From Thermogemmatispora carboxidivorans (lineage in GTDB: Bacteria > Chloroflexota > Ktedonobacteria > Ktedonobacterales > Ktedonobacteraceae), in the NCBI RefSeq assembly GCF_000702505.1, contig NZ_JNIM01000001.1, positions 930,001-994,000 of the forward strand: a DNA stretch of 64,000 bases, given 5' to 3'. Below are positions 33,570 through 42,499 of this stretch, in pieces. Numbering within the stretch: the first letter of the stretch is position 1; the number at the start of each line of letters is the position of its first letter. The notes beneath the pieces were generated by a model. The model was not told the origin of the DNA, did not search any database, and was given only the letters and a program-made list of their open reading frames with translations. Made by a program: the position numbers and the translations under genes.

Positions 33570-34784
33570 ATGGTTTCGCTCCCTGCAGTGCTTATCGCTG
33601 GGACACCGCACTCTGGAAAATCTGTGCTGGCGTACTATCTCTGCCAGGCGCTCTGTGAGCGGAAAATTCCCCATTATCTGCTCAGGGCTTGCCCTGATGG
33701 GGAAGGTAACTGGTTCTATAGTGCTGATCCAGAGCGGGTCAGCGCGATTCGCCAGAAACATGAGGGCCCCTGGCCTGAGAGCTTTCGCACTCGTATTCGG
33801 GCTGATCTGTATCATCGTCGTCTTCCTCTCCTTGTGGACATTGGGGGGAAGCCATGTGAGTCTGATCAGGTGCTGCTAAAAGAATGCACCCATGCTATTC
33901 TCCTGCGGCGTGCCGATCAGCCTGTCGAGGCTCAACAGTGGCTTGACTTCATCAATGCGTCCCAATTGGAGCTGCTTGCTGATCTCTCCTCAACGCTCAA
34001 AGGCGAGTCGAGCCTGAGTAGCCGCGGGCCTGTGCTGGAAGGAACCATCAGCGGCCTGGAGCGCCAAAAGCCTGTCTCCCCTGGTCCTGTACTTGACGAG
34101 CTGATTGCACGCCTCTCCTCTCTTTTCAAGACGCCTGATCTGCAGAGAATTGAGGATGAATATCGCAACAATGCTCCTGTGAGGCCCATCGTTGACTTAG
34201 ACAAAGAGCTGTCGCGTCTCCGTCCAGAGGCGAAGCGTTGGGAGCCAGACTTGCTCAGCCAGCTCCTGGGGTCGCTCTCTCCGGGGACCCCCTTAGCTGT
34301 CTATGGCAGAGCGCCCAATTGGCTCTACGCTGCCCTGGCCGCTTTTGCTTATCCAGCCGAGTTCTATCTCTTTGATACGAAACTTCCCTTGGCGTGGGTG
34401 CGGCCAGTGGAGGTCAAGCTGGCAGACAATGGCAACCATCCTGATCTCTGCGTGCAAGTGGAGGAATACGATGATTTCTGCTTGCTGGGCATCTCTCTCC
34501 CCGGCAAACGCCTGGAGTATTGGCAGCCTCAGCCGCTACCTCTGCCGTCAATTCCCCGCGGCAAAGGATTGGTGATAGACGGTCCTCTCCCGTTCTGGCT
34601 GCTCACAGCGATTATACGCTGCTATCTCCAGTATATGTGCCTGTTTGATCTGCCCTGGGTTGCTCCCGTCTATGTTGCCAGCGGGGAAGGGAAAAAACCT
34701 ATTATTGTCTGGTCGCGGGTTCCTGACCGTTCTTTAGGAGAGGCTTATCCCAAGCTGCCTGAGAATAAGCCTGTCATTGGCTAG
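33570..34784 (+). CDS. csx3: P-loop ATPase fused to Csx3-like repeats
   Basis: 404 residues. An N-terminal P-loop domain has Walker A GTPHSGKS (11-18) and a Walker-B-like LLVDIGG (87-93). After a linker, residues 238-283 (AVYGRAPNWLYAAL) resemble the central part of Csx3, and residues about 291-393 resemble a whole Csx3, with KGLVIDGPLPFWLL. Csx3/Crn3 is a ring nuclease degrading cA4, and Csx3-ATPase fusions are known. The His-containing helix of canonical Csx3 reads IIRCYLQYM here, and AALAAFAYP in the first copy, so catalysis is doubtful. AAAAGGAGG precedes the ATG. Confidence 0.8.
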   Translation: MVSLPAVLIAGTPHSGKSVLAYYLCQALCERKIPHYLLRACPDGEGNWFYSADPERVSAIRQKHEGPWPESFRTRIRADLYHRRLPLLVDIGGKPCESDQVLLKECTHAILLRRADQPVEAQQWLDFINASQLELLADLSSTLKGESSLSSRGPVLEGTISGLERQKPVSPGPVLDELIARLSSLFKTPDLQRIEDEYRNNAPVRPIVDLDKELSRLRPEAKRWEPDLLSQLLGSLSPGTPLAVYGRAPNWLYAALAAFAYPAEFYLFDTKLPLAWVRPVEVKLADNGNHPDLCVQVEEYDDFCLLGISLPGKRLEYWQPQPLPLPSIPRGKGLVIDGPLPFWLLTAIIRCYLQYMCLFDLPWVAPVYVASGEGKKPIIVWSRVPDRSLGEAYPKLPENKPVIG

Positions 34785-34987
34785 TGCTCCGATTCTTATG
34801 GAAGCTGGTTCAAAGCTCATGCGCAATAAGAGACGCTCTGTGACGTTTACTCATTGTGTGGACTGGATTGCTCTCCTATCAAGCGGCAGTGCTAGAACGT
34901 ACCCGCAAGGCCCACTGCGCTTGTCATAATGAGGGTTCATGCTGGCTTTCGCTTGAGTCTACAACGGCCACGAGAAAGGAGTACGAA

Positions 34988-35308
34988 ATGTCGTCGGATT
35001 CTGTTGCTGCAGCTTTTACATCTACATTGCTCTTTTCCTGTATAATTGGGTTGGCTGTTGCTGTTTTCGGTGTGCTGATCTTCTGGCAGATCTTTTCCAA
35101 GGCCGGTTACAGCGGCGCCTGGGCCCTCTTGATGCTGATCCCGCTGGCCAATCTCATAGCGCTCTGCGTGCTGGCCTTCGGTCGCTGGCCTGTCCATGAT
35201 GAACTTGATCGCCTGCGCGCCTATACCGGCCAGTGGCAGGGCGGTGCTGTCCCCCCAGCCGCTGGACCCGGTTCCTTCTCTCAACCTGGCTTCCCTCCAC
35301 GAGTCTGA
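34988..35308 (+). CDS. Small membrane protein
   Basis: 106 residues with two membrane segments (about 10-33 and 45-65), separated by FSKAGYSGAWALLMLIPLAN, and a Pro/Gly/Ser-rich tail. This layout is common in small proteins of unknown function (often called DUF805/signal-peptidase-accessory-like), but I make no assignment. AGAAAGGAG precedes the ATG at 34988; the frame is open to 34856. Confidence 0.75.
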   Translation: MSSDSVAAAFTSTLLFSCIIGLAVAVFGVLIFWQIFSKAGYSGAWALLMLIPLANLIALCVLAFGRWPVHDELDRLRAYTGQWQGGAVPPAAGPGSFSQPGFPPRV

Positions 35309-35763
35309 TCCCCACCCCATAGACAAATAGCGGGAGGTCGGCCTCTTGTAGCCTATCTCCTTGATGAGTCGCTGCTCCTGTTGCGGGAGTAAGCTCTCTT
35401 CGAGCGAGAGCAGAGGGCCGGCCTCCCTGGCTCTTTCTTGCATCAGCCCCGTCACCTCTCACGTTATCCCCTTGCCTGCAAGAAGACTTGTGCGGCCCGC
35501 TCTCAAACTACACTATAATAAAAAACGACTGTGTGCTCTCAGGTTCATCTCAGATGATTCTCAGGATTCATTCATTGGGAGCTGGCATACTGGGTCTGAG
35601 GAAGGAGGCAGAAGGGTGCGCTCGCTTGCAGCTTGTTGGGTTCCCCCTCTCTCCCTCTCTATGACTCAGTAGATCCTGGTAAGGCGTTGGCCTGGCTCGC
35701 CTGTGGCTGTAGCGTCACCGGCCACTGGCCAATGTGACTCACCAGTAGCCCGGAGAGAGGCCT
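35309..35763. other. 455-bp region upstream of the first two-component operon
   Basis: Contains the TATAAT and three 11-bp-spaced direct repeats listed below. Otherwise pyrimidine-rich sequence with no gene supported. Confidence 0.5.
35514..35564 (+). promoter_or_regulatory. Promoter -10 and OmpR-type triple direct repeat
   Basis: TATAAT at 35514-35519. TCTCAG occurs at 35537, 35548 and 35559, spaced exactly 11 bp, the period expected for head-to-tail binding of PhoB/OmpR-type regulators. The repeats lie downstream of the -10, so binding would likely repress or regulate another start. The next gene encodes such a regulator. Confidence 0.55.
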
Positions 35764-36438
35764 ATGAAGGCGCATATCCTGGTTGTTGACGATGATCCAC
35801 GCATCACTAATCTCCTACGCAGGATTTTGGCCTACGAAGGGTACAGCGTAGCCATCGCCGCTACGGGTGATGAGGCCCTGATGCGCAGCCTGGAGCATCC
35901 CCCTGATCTGATGATCCTGGACATCATGCTGCCCGGGATCGATGGGCTGGAGGTTGTCCGCCGCCTGCGCGCCGCCGGCGATACGATGCCGGTCTTGATG
36001 CTCACCGCGCGCGACGCGATTCCCGATCGCGTGAAGGGCTTCGAAATGGGGGCCGACGATTATCTGGTCAAACCCTTCGCTCCCGAAGAACTCCTGGCCC
36101 GTGTTATGGCTCTCCTGCGTCGTAGCCAGGCCGAGCGCAGCGAGGTGCTGCGCTATGCCGACCTGACCCTGGATACTGGCACGCGCCTCGCCTACCGTGG
36201 GCAGCGCGAGATCGAACTCTCCCCGACCGAGTATGAGCTATTGGCCCTCTTTCTGCGCCGTCCCCGGCAGGTTCTCACTCGTGACCTGATCATGGAACGG
36301 GTCTGGGGACTCGACTTTGAGGGCTCGTCCAACGTGCTCGAGGTTTATATCGGCTACCTGCGCTCAAAATTAGAGGCTGGCGGCGAGCCGCGGCTCATCC
36401 ATACGGTGCGCGGCATCGGCTATGTACTCAAAGAGTAG
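35764..36438 (+). CDS. OmpR/PhoB-family response regulator
   Basis: 224 residues: receiver domain (1-118) with the acidic DDD start (VVDDDPRI), phospho-Asp in [15 protein letters not shown], Thr in MLTARDA and Lys in [12 protein letters not shown]. The C-terminal winged helix (about 125-222) contains [20 protein letters not shown] and [23 protein letters not shown] precedes the ATG. It is followed by a sensor kinase 165 bp downstream, forming a two-component pair; the repeats upstream suggest autoregulation. Confidence 0.96.
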   Translation: MKAHILVVDDDPRITNLLRRILAYEGYSVAIAATGDEALMRSLEHPPDLMILDIMLPGIDGLEVVRRLRAAGDTMPVLMLTARDAIPDRVKGFEMGADDYLVKPFAPEELLARVMALLRRSQAERSEVLRYADLTLDTGTRLAYRGQREIELSPTEYELLALFLRRPRQVLTRDLIMERVWGLDFEGSSNVLEVYIGYLRSKLEAGGEPRLIHTVRGIGYVLKE

Positions 36439-36603
36439 AGACCTGCATGCAGCGGCTTCCTTCCGTTGACTCAGGGACGGGTCGGATTCTCAGGCTCCGG
36501 CACGGAGGCCGCTTTAGCCAGAACTGGTGATCGGCCTGGGTTTGCCTGGGTCCTTCCTCGCGCAGCTACGTTAATTGAATGACAAGGGAAATGGAAGAAG
36601 TGT

Positions 36604-38235
36604 ATGGGTGAGATTGGTGCCACTCGGGCAGCTGCCCGCCTGCGGGCCATGCCGCATACCTTGCGCCTGCGCCTGGTCTTTTGGTATGGCCTGCTGCTGA
36701 CAATTACACTGGTGGCCTTCGGCTCCCTCATTTTTCTCCTGGCGAGTAGTGCCCTCAATCAGAGCGTCGTCACAAATACGCGCGTCGTCGGTCACGCTGC
36801 CCTGCTGGATGTCGAGCGCCAGCTGCGGCCAAATCCACCCTACATGCCTCTTAATCCTGATTTTCACGATATCGATCTCTATCGCACACCGATTGTCATT
36901 GCACTCCTGACCCCCGATGGCCAGGTGCTGTACGCCTCGAATGGCAGCCAGCTCAATATGCTGCCGCGCAATAGCGGGGCCTGGAATGCGGCTCTCCGCC
37001 GCCAGGAAGCCTGGTATACGACTGAAGTCAACGGTGACCGCTTGTATGTCGGCGTGCTTCCGGTCTGCCAGAGCAAGACAGCGAGTGGACTGCCTGCTAA
37101 TGTCAGTGCGACGGTGGCTCCCACCTGTCAGGGGCCGCTTGTGGGCCTGCTGCTCGTGGCCAAGTCTTTCAACGACGTCGACAATATTCTCCTGCTGCTC
37201 AAGACGTTGCTGGTAGTGGCGAGCGCTGTCATTCTGATCGGCGCATTGGCTGGCGGCTGGTTCATTGTCAGCCATATACTCCGTCCGCTAGAGGACGTCG
37301 TGGCGACGGCGCGCGCCATCAAGGAAGCCACCGCTCGCGGCACCCGTATCGGCGATCTGAGCCTGCGAGTCCCGCGCCCGCGCCGCCACGATGAAATTGG
37401 CCTGGTGATCGATTCTTTCAATGCCATGCTCAGCGACCTGGAGCATGCCATTCGGGCCCAACGCCGTTTCATCGCTGATGCCTCACACGAGCTGCGCGCT
37501 CCCCTTACAACTATCCAGGGCAATCTCGCTTTCCTGCAGCGACACATCGAAGAGCTACCACCCGAGGAGCGGCGGACCATGCTTTGCGATGCCCATAGCG
37601 AGACACTGCGTCTGGCCCGCCTCGTGGACGATCTCCTGCTCTTGGCGCGGGCCGATGCCAGCTTCGCCCATCAGAATGCGGAAGAGGAGGCGCTTGCCCC
37701 TGGCAGCAATGGCCGTCGCGCTCTGCCCCCCGTCGTTGAGCTGGATCGAGTTGTACTGCACCTCATTCGTCAGTTGCGCCTCCGCCTTCAGGCTGAAGAT
37801 TCTCCGCTCAAGCTAGAAATTGGACATATTGAGCCAGTGCGTGTGCGTGGTGAGGAGGAGAAGCTACGCCGTCTGATGTTGATCTTGCTTGATAACGCGC
37901 TGAAATATACTCCTGCTGAGAGCGAGCAGCAGCCGGGGCGTGTAGTCGTCTCCCTGGAGCGCCTTGGCCAGGAAGCCCTTTTGCGCATCAGCGATACGGG
38001 GATTGGCATTGATCCTGTTGACCTTCCTCACATCTTCGAGCGCTTCTATCGTGCTGACCGGGCTCGCCAGCGCCCGGGCACGGGCCTCGGCCTGGCGATT
38101 GCCCGCACGCTCGTCGAACAGTTTGGCGGTCGCATTGGGGCCGAGAGCGTGCCCGGTGAGGGCAGCACCTTCAGCGTCTGGCTGCCGGTTGCCTCCTCTG
38201 GTAGTCAGAGCAGCTCGGTACCGCTGAGCAGCTGA
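36604..38235 (+). CDS. HAMP-containing sensor histidine kinase
   Basis: 543 residues. The N-terminus has a membrane segment (about 22-48), an extracytoplasmic loop of about 150 residues with two cysteines, and a second segment (about 200-225). A HAMP domain leads to the dimerisation box with H in DASHELRAPLTTIQGN, then the ATPase part with LLDNALKYT (N box), SDTGIGIDP (G1) and GTGLGLAIA (G2). It autophosphorylates and passes the phosphate to the regulator just upstream. The outside ligand is unknown. Confidence 0.95.
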   Translation: MGEIGATRAAARLRAMPHTLRLRLVFWYGLLLTITLVAFGSLIFLLASSALNQSVVTNTRVVGHAALLDVERQLRPNPPYMPLNPDFHDIDLYRTPIVIALLTPDGQVLYASNGSQLNMLPRNSGAWNAALRRQEAWYTTEVNGDRLYVGVLPVCQSKTASGLPANVSATVAPTCQGPLVGLLLVAKSFNDVDNILLLLKTLLVVASAVILIGALAGGWFIVSHILRPLEDVVATARAIKEATARGTRIGDLSLRVPRPRRHDEIGLVIDSFNAMLSDLEHAIRAQRRFIADASHELRAPLTTIQGNLAFLQRHIEELPPEERRTMLCDAHSETLRLARLVDDLLLLARADASFAHQNAEEEALAPGSNGRRALPPVVELDRVVLHLIRQLRLRLQAEDSPLKLEIGHIEPVRVRGEEEKLRRLMLILLDNALKYTPAESEQQPGRVVVSLERLGQEALLRISDTGIGIDPVDLPHIFERFYRADRARQRPGTGLGLAIARTLVEQFGGRIGAESVPGEGSTFSVWLPVASSGSQSSSVPLSS

Positions 38236-38263
38236 GACCGGCTGGCTGCGAACGGAAGCCGCC

Positions 38264-38737
38264 TTAAGGCTGTTGGCCAGATGCGTCCGCATCCTCTGCT
38301 GAGCGAGAGGCTGACTGCTTGTCAGCCGACTGCGCCAGATCCTCGGGATAAGTGAGATCGAAGAAAGGTGGAGGCTGCTCGGTACGAATATTGGGAGCAT
38401 AGGGGCCGCTCCGCCCACGGCCCGAATGAGCATCATAGGCCCCATGACCTTGTAGGAGCTCCACGGCCTTGCGGGCGCTGGCGGGGGGCAGCCCGGCAAC
38501 GCGCACAGTAACCAGGGCTCGCCCTGCCTGGAATTCTTGCGCATAGAAACGGGCCTCTTCTCCAGGGATGCCAGCTTCCGTGAGATAGTTCAAGTCCAGC
38601 TGGGGCCTGCGCATTTCCTGGGGATTGGCCAGGCCAACATAGTCGGCCCCAAAGCCTTCCGCTCGTAAGCTTTCATAGGCGTGCCGGGCCTGATCAATAT
38701 CCTCGAAAACACCTACAACTACAGCACTCTCTGCCAT
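38264..38737 (-). CDS. General-stress-protein (YflT/GSP17M-like) domain protein
   Basis: 157 residues. Residues 1-90 (VVGVFEDIDQARHAYESLRAEG...) have the alpha/beta fold of the heat-induced YflT/GsiB-type stress domain, in which a ferredoxin-like unit ends with a run such as GRALVTVRVAG. The C-terminal 65 residues are Pro/Ser/Asp-rich and likely disordered. GGGAGGACG precedes the ATG. A role in stress response is known only for the family in general. Confidence 0.75.
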   Translation of the reverse strand: MAESAVVVGVFEDIDQARHAYESLRAEGFGADYVGLANPQEMRRPQLDLNYLTEAGIPGEEARFYAQEFQAGRALVTVRVAGLPPASARKAVELLQGHGAYDAHSGRGRSGPYAPNIRTEQPPPFFDLTYPEDLAQSADKQSASRSAEDADASGQQP

Positions 38738-39122
38738 GTCTGTTTTCGTCCTCCCTTCAGACTGCAGGCAAGACCGAGGACCATTGCTTGTTTGTCAGCT
38801 TGTCTGCTCGCTCGCTGGAAGTGAAGCTCGCAATGGCGACCTCCTCAATTTTGCCCGCTCAGTACTCGCCACTCTCACGAGGATTCCACGTGACAGAGGT
38901 TCCCCTGGTGACTCTACTATAGGGAGTGCGGCCAGGAAGGAATGCCCCTTGCGCCCTGGCTGGCTTCGCTGTCTTGGAGGCCGGTGGGCGGAGCCGGGGG
39001 CTAAGCTTCCTCGTGTTCTTCAATGAAGAGGCTGGCTGGACCTTGAGAGCGGCTGACAGCTGGGAGATAGGCGCTAGTGTCTATTTCAGGCTCAGTCAAG
39101 TCCTGAAAAGGAGAAAATAGCG
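38738..39122. other. 385-bp divergent region
   Basis: Between the stress-domain gene and an SDR gene. I find CTACTATAGGG near 38918 that could be a -10 but no paired -35. No other structure. Confidence 0.35.
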
Positions 39123-39890
39123 ATGCAATTGACTGAGAAGGTGGCACTGATCACAGGGGGCGACAGCGGTATCGGACGCGCCATTGCCCTGCGCTTTGCG
39201 AGCGAAGGAGCGCGTCTTGCCATCAGCTATGCCCATGCAGAGGAGAAAGCTGCGGAGGTGAAGCAGCTTATCGAACAGGCCGGGGGAACGGTTCTGGTCC
39301 TGCAGGCTGATGTCGCCCAATATCGGCAGGCCCTGGCCCTCGTTGAACAGACAGTTGAGCACTATGGGCGTCTTGATATCCTGGTCAACAATGCCGGCAT
39401 GGAAATCCATCACCCCTTTGTTGACGTCACAGAAGAGGAGTTTGATCGCGTACTGGCGGTCGACCTGAAGGGAGCATTTTTCTGTGCTCAGGCCGCGGCC
39501 CGCCAGATGATCAGACAAGGCACAGCGGGGCGCATCATCAACATTTCTTCTGTGCATGAGGACCTGCCGATGCCGCTCAACGTACCGTATTGCTGCGCCA
39601 AGGGAGGTCTGCGTATGCTGACGCGCACGATCTGTCTGGAGCTGGCTCCCCATCACATCACGGTCAACAATATTGCTCCTGGGGCCGTCGATACCCCGAT
39701 CGACGCCGATGTCAAAGCTGATCCTCAGAAATATCGAGCACTGCTAGCGGAGATCCCCCTCCATCGAATGGGCCAGCCCGAGGAGGTGGCTGCTCTGGCT
39801 CTCTATCTGGCCTCGGACGCTGCAGCCTATGTCACTGGCGCTACCTTTGTCATTGACGGTGGCCTGATGCGCAATACTGGCTCACTCTAG
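39123..39890 (+). CDS. SDR-family oxidoreductase, glucose-1-dehydrogenase-like
   Basis: 255 residues of a classical short-chain dehydrogenase. The cofactor loop is TGGDSGIGRAIA, followed by NNAGMEIHH, the catalytic Ser in NISSVHE, and the YxxxK in YCCAKGG. The C-terminal PGAVDTPID and DAAAYVTGATFVIDGG are typical of glucose 1-dehydrogenase-like enzymes using NAD(P). The acidic end of strand 2 is not obvious, so NADP preference is possible. AAAAGGAG precedes the ATG. Substrate unknown. Confidence 0.9.
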   Translation: MQLTEKVALITGGDSGIGRAIALRFASEGARLAISYAHAEEKAAEVKQLIEQAGGTVLVLQADVAQYRQALALVEQTVEHYGRLDILVNNAGMEIHHPFVDVTEEEFDRVLAVDLKGAFFCAQAAARQMIRQGTAGRIINISSVHEDLPMPLNVPYCCAKGGLRMLTRTICLELAPHHITVNNIAPGAVDTPIDADVKADPQKYRALLAEIPLHRMGQPEEVAALALYLASDAAAYVTGATFVIDGGLMRNTGSL

Positions 39891-39894
39891 CCCT

Positions 39895-39938
39895 AGCGGA
39901 AGAGGCCAGACCAGTAAGTAGTTCTGGCCTCTTCCGCT
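39895..39938. terminator. Perfect 16-bp bidirectional terminator hairpin
   Basis: AGCGGAAGAGGCCAGA (39895-39910) and TCTGGCCTCTTCCGCT (39923-39938) are exact reverse complements with a 12-nt loop, between the convergent SDR and ClC genes. Confidence 0.7.
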
Positions 39939-39965
39939 GGTCTGGCCGCCTGACGTCCCCAGCCA

Positions 39966-41969
39966 TCAAAGCGGCGTTCGCACCTCCTCGTTGCTTTCCC
40001 GGTCGGGTGGGGCCAGACGCTCCTCACGCAAGCGCAAGGCGCGCAGTCGTGGCCCAAAGGGGAAAAGCAGACGAATGCGCAGGACGCGCTCACGCTGTCG
40101 CTCTTCGATCAGTGTCCGTACCCGCGCCTGCAGCAGATCGCTGATCGAAACCAGACCAACGAGCCGGCCACTCTCGCGCTCGACCACCGGCAAGCGTGTC
40201 AGGCCAGTGGCGGCCATGCGATAGACCACCGGACGCAGCGGCTCATCGGGATGGCAGATGACTGGCTGACGTCGAATGGCCTGAGCCAACAAGCGCCCAT
40301 CCTGTTGCTCTAACTGCTCCTCGCGGGCCAGCAGTTCCAAATCGCGCCGCGTCAGTACCCCGACGAGGCGCTCTTGTTCGTTGATCAAAGGATAGAGGCG
40401 CTGGCCATGCTGATGAGAGGCATGTCTCAGCGATTGCAGTAGCTCCTTCTGGGGCAGCGAGGCAGGCAGAGCCACGATGCTCGTGCGCATCACTTCGCGG
40501 ATAAAGATGATTTCCAAGGGATCGATAGAGTACTCGCGCGTCAGGTGATAGCCGCGGCGACTGACCTTCTCGGTCAAAATGGAGCGTCGCATCACGAGGA
40601 CCGTAAAGGTGTGGGCGGCAGTGACTGCGATCAGTAGCGGGAGCAAAGCATTCACATCGTGGGTTAGCTCCAGCATGAAGACGATCCCAGTAAAAGGCGA
40701 GCGCATGGTCCCGCCAAGGATGGCCCCCATGCTCACGAGAGACCAAAACCCCGCTCCCTCGGGAGGGAGCAAGGGGGTCAGCAACCCTCCGAGGGCGCCA
40801 CCCATCAACAGAAGGGGCGCCAGTACGCCGCCGGAGGTGCCCGAGCCAAGCGAGATAGCCCAGATGGCAGACTTAACCAACAAGACGCCCAAAATGATCG
40901 TCAGGGGAACATTGCCCTGCAAAAGAGCGCTGATTGTATCGTAGCCTACCCCCAGAGCCTGGGGAAAGATCAGCCCACCCAGACCGATGGCCAGACCGCC
41001 GATGGCCGGCCACCACATCCAATGAATGGGCAACAGGCGAAAAGCGTCCTCTGAAGCATAGACCGCCACCGTTAACAGGGTCGAGAGCGCCCCAGCCAGC
41101 AGCCCAACAACAAGGCAGCAGAGCAGAGCCTGGGGGCCGATGAAGGCTGGGTGTGGTGGCGTTGGGAAGAGCGGCCCCAGACCGATCAGGTAGCGCCGCA
41201 AGACAGCGGCTGTGGCGCTGGCCAGGGCTACTGGAATCAGGCTGCGTGGCTTCCATTCGAAGAGGAGCAGCTCTACGGCAAGCAAGACCGCCGCCACTGG
41301 CGAGGCGAAGGTGGCTGACATCCCTGCCGCTGCTCCCGCGACCAGCAGCGTCTTGCGTTCGGCACTACTCAGGTGGAAGAGTTGGGCGATCATCGAGCCG
41401 AACGCTCCTCCGGTCATAATGATGGGTCCCTCTGCACCAAAAGGGCCGCCAGAGCCGATCGAGATGGCTGAAGAGAGCGGCTTGAGAAAGGCGACACGCG
41501 GCTGCACACGACTCCCGTTAATAAGAATCGCCTCAATGGCTTCAGGGATACCGTGACCACGGATGCGCTCAGAACCGTAACGCGCCATGAGGCCAATGAT
41601 CAGAGCGCCAATGACTGGCACCAGCACCTCGAAGGGACCAAGGCGGTTGCCCGCTGGCGAGATCAGAGAAGTATCGAAGCGCTGGTAGAAGAAGAGATTG
41701 GTAAATAAGCCGATGAGTCGTAGTAAGACAAGGGCAACGATTGCCCCCAGGGCACCAATGGCAATGGCCAAGAGAGTCATGGGGAGCACGCGCGGTGTTG
41801 TGGTAAAATCGCCCAGGCGCCTGCTACCTTCGTCTTCCTGGTCCTCGCCCTTCAAGGCCTGGAGCAACGTCGTCCAGAGACCAGCTCGCCGCTCGGCCAG
41901 CTGGCAACTTATCCCGGCCCCAGCGGAGAGCTGTCCTGTCAGACCTCCTGCAAGATCATGTTCAATCAT
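39966..41969 (-). CDS. ClC-family chloride channel/antiporter with CBS pair
   Basis: 667 residues. A polar 55-residue N-terminus, then the ClC membrane domain: GHGIPEAIEA, GSGGPFGAEGPIIM (GxEGP, gating Glu kept) and GSGTSGGVLAP. After about residue 510 come two CBS domains (starting MRTSIVALPAS and VICHPDEPLRP), which in ClC proteins bind adenine nucleotides and control gating. The gating glutamate suggests Cl-/H+ exchange rather than a pure channel. Its ATG overlaps the stop of the MarR gene (ATGA), so the two are translationally coupled. The tail is Arg-rich. Confidence 0.95.
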   Translation of the reverse strand: MIEHDLAGGLTGQLSAGAGISCQLAERRAGLWTTLLQALKGEDQEDEGSRRLGDFTTTPRVLPMTLLAIAIGALGAIVALVLLRLIGLFTNLFFYQRFDTSLISPAGNRLGPFEVLVPVIGALIIGLMARYGSERIRGHGIPEAIEAILINGSRVQPRVAFLKPLSSAISIGSGGPFGAEGPIIMTGGAFGSMIAQLFHLSSAERKTLLVAGAAAGMSATFASPVAAVLLAVELLLFEWKPRSLIPVALASATAAVLRRYLIGLGPLFPTPPHPAFIGPQALLCCLVVGLLAGALSTLLTVAVYASEDAFRLLPIHWMWWPAIGGLAIGLGGLIFPQALGVGYDTISALLQGNVPLTIILGVLLVKSAIWAISLGSGTSGGVLAPLLLMGGALGGLLTPLLPPEGAGFWSLVSMGAILGGTMRSPFTGIVFMLELTHDVNALLPLLIAVTAAHTFTVLVMRRSILTEKVSRRGYHLTREYSIDPLEIIFIREVMRTSIVALPASLPQKELLQSLRHASHQHGQRLYPLINEQERLVGVLTRRDLELLAREEQLEQQDGRLLAQAIRRQPVICHPDEPLRPVVYRMAATGLTRLPVVERESGRLVGLVSISDLLQARVRTLIEERQRERVLRIRLLFPFGPRLRALRLREERLAPPDRESNEEVRTPL

Positions 41970-42484
41970 TGCTCTTCATCCTCTTGAGCCACTTGCTCCT
42001 CTTGATTCACGTTCTGGTGACGAGGCTCATGCTCCTGCGACGTGCCGGTCAGGACGCTGTCCGTGAGAATGGCCTGCAGCGCAGCGACCAGGGCCGGCCC
42101 AACGATTTGCAGTTCGGCCCGGTGATAGGCGGCCAGCGTCCGCAGTACCTCTTCGCCGCGAGAAGTGAGCGAGAGAATGACCTGGCGCTGATCGACTGCA
42201 TCGCGTTGTTTCTGCACCAGGTCGCGCTCAGCCAGACGGTTGATCAGCTCAACGGCACTGTGGTGCTGGACCTGCAGTCGCTCGGCTAGCTCGGTGATGG
42301 TGGCCTTGCGTCCTTCAGGCAGCCCCTTGAGGGCTAGTAACAGCTGATAGTGCTGCGGCTCCAGACCGGCTTCGCGCGCCACCTGCTCGCTGAAGCGCAG
42401 GAAGCGCCGGATCTGATAGCGGAATTCGGCCAGAGCGTGGTAGTCGATGGGCGGGTCCTGGTTGGGTGACATGAGCGCTCTCAT
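41966..42484 (-). CDS. MarR-family transcriptional regulator
   Basis: 172 residues with a MarR winged helix-turn-helix: LAERLQVQHHSAVELINRLAERDL and DQRQVILSLTSRGEEVL (wing). The C-terminal 30 residues are acidic/polar and unusual in length. The ATG at 42484 has a poor ribosome site; the ATG at 42472 is an alternative. The perfect palindrome 16 bp upstream is a likely operator. It overlaps the ClC gene, so it probably controls chloride transport in response to a ligand. Confidence 0.92.
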   Translation of the reverse strand: MRALMSPNQDPPIDYHALAEFRYQIRRFLRFSEQVAREAGLEPQHYQLLLALKGLPEGRKATITELAERLQVQHHSAVELINRLAERDLVQKQRDAVDQRQVILSLTSRGEEVLRTLAAYHRAELQIVGPALVAALQAILTDSVLTGTSQEHEPRHQNVNQEEQVAQEDEEQ

Positions 42485-42499
42485 TCTTGATTGAAACTA

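Noticed and set aside
30712..34987. CRISPR array near the csx genes
   Set aside because: No regularly spaced repeats in any intergenic stretch here; only one doubtful repeat-like element.
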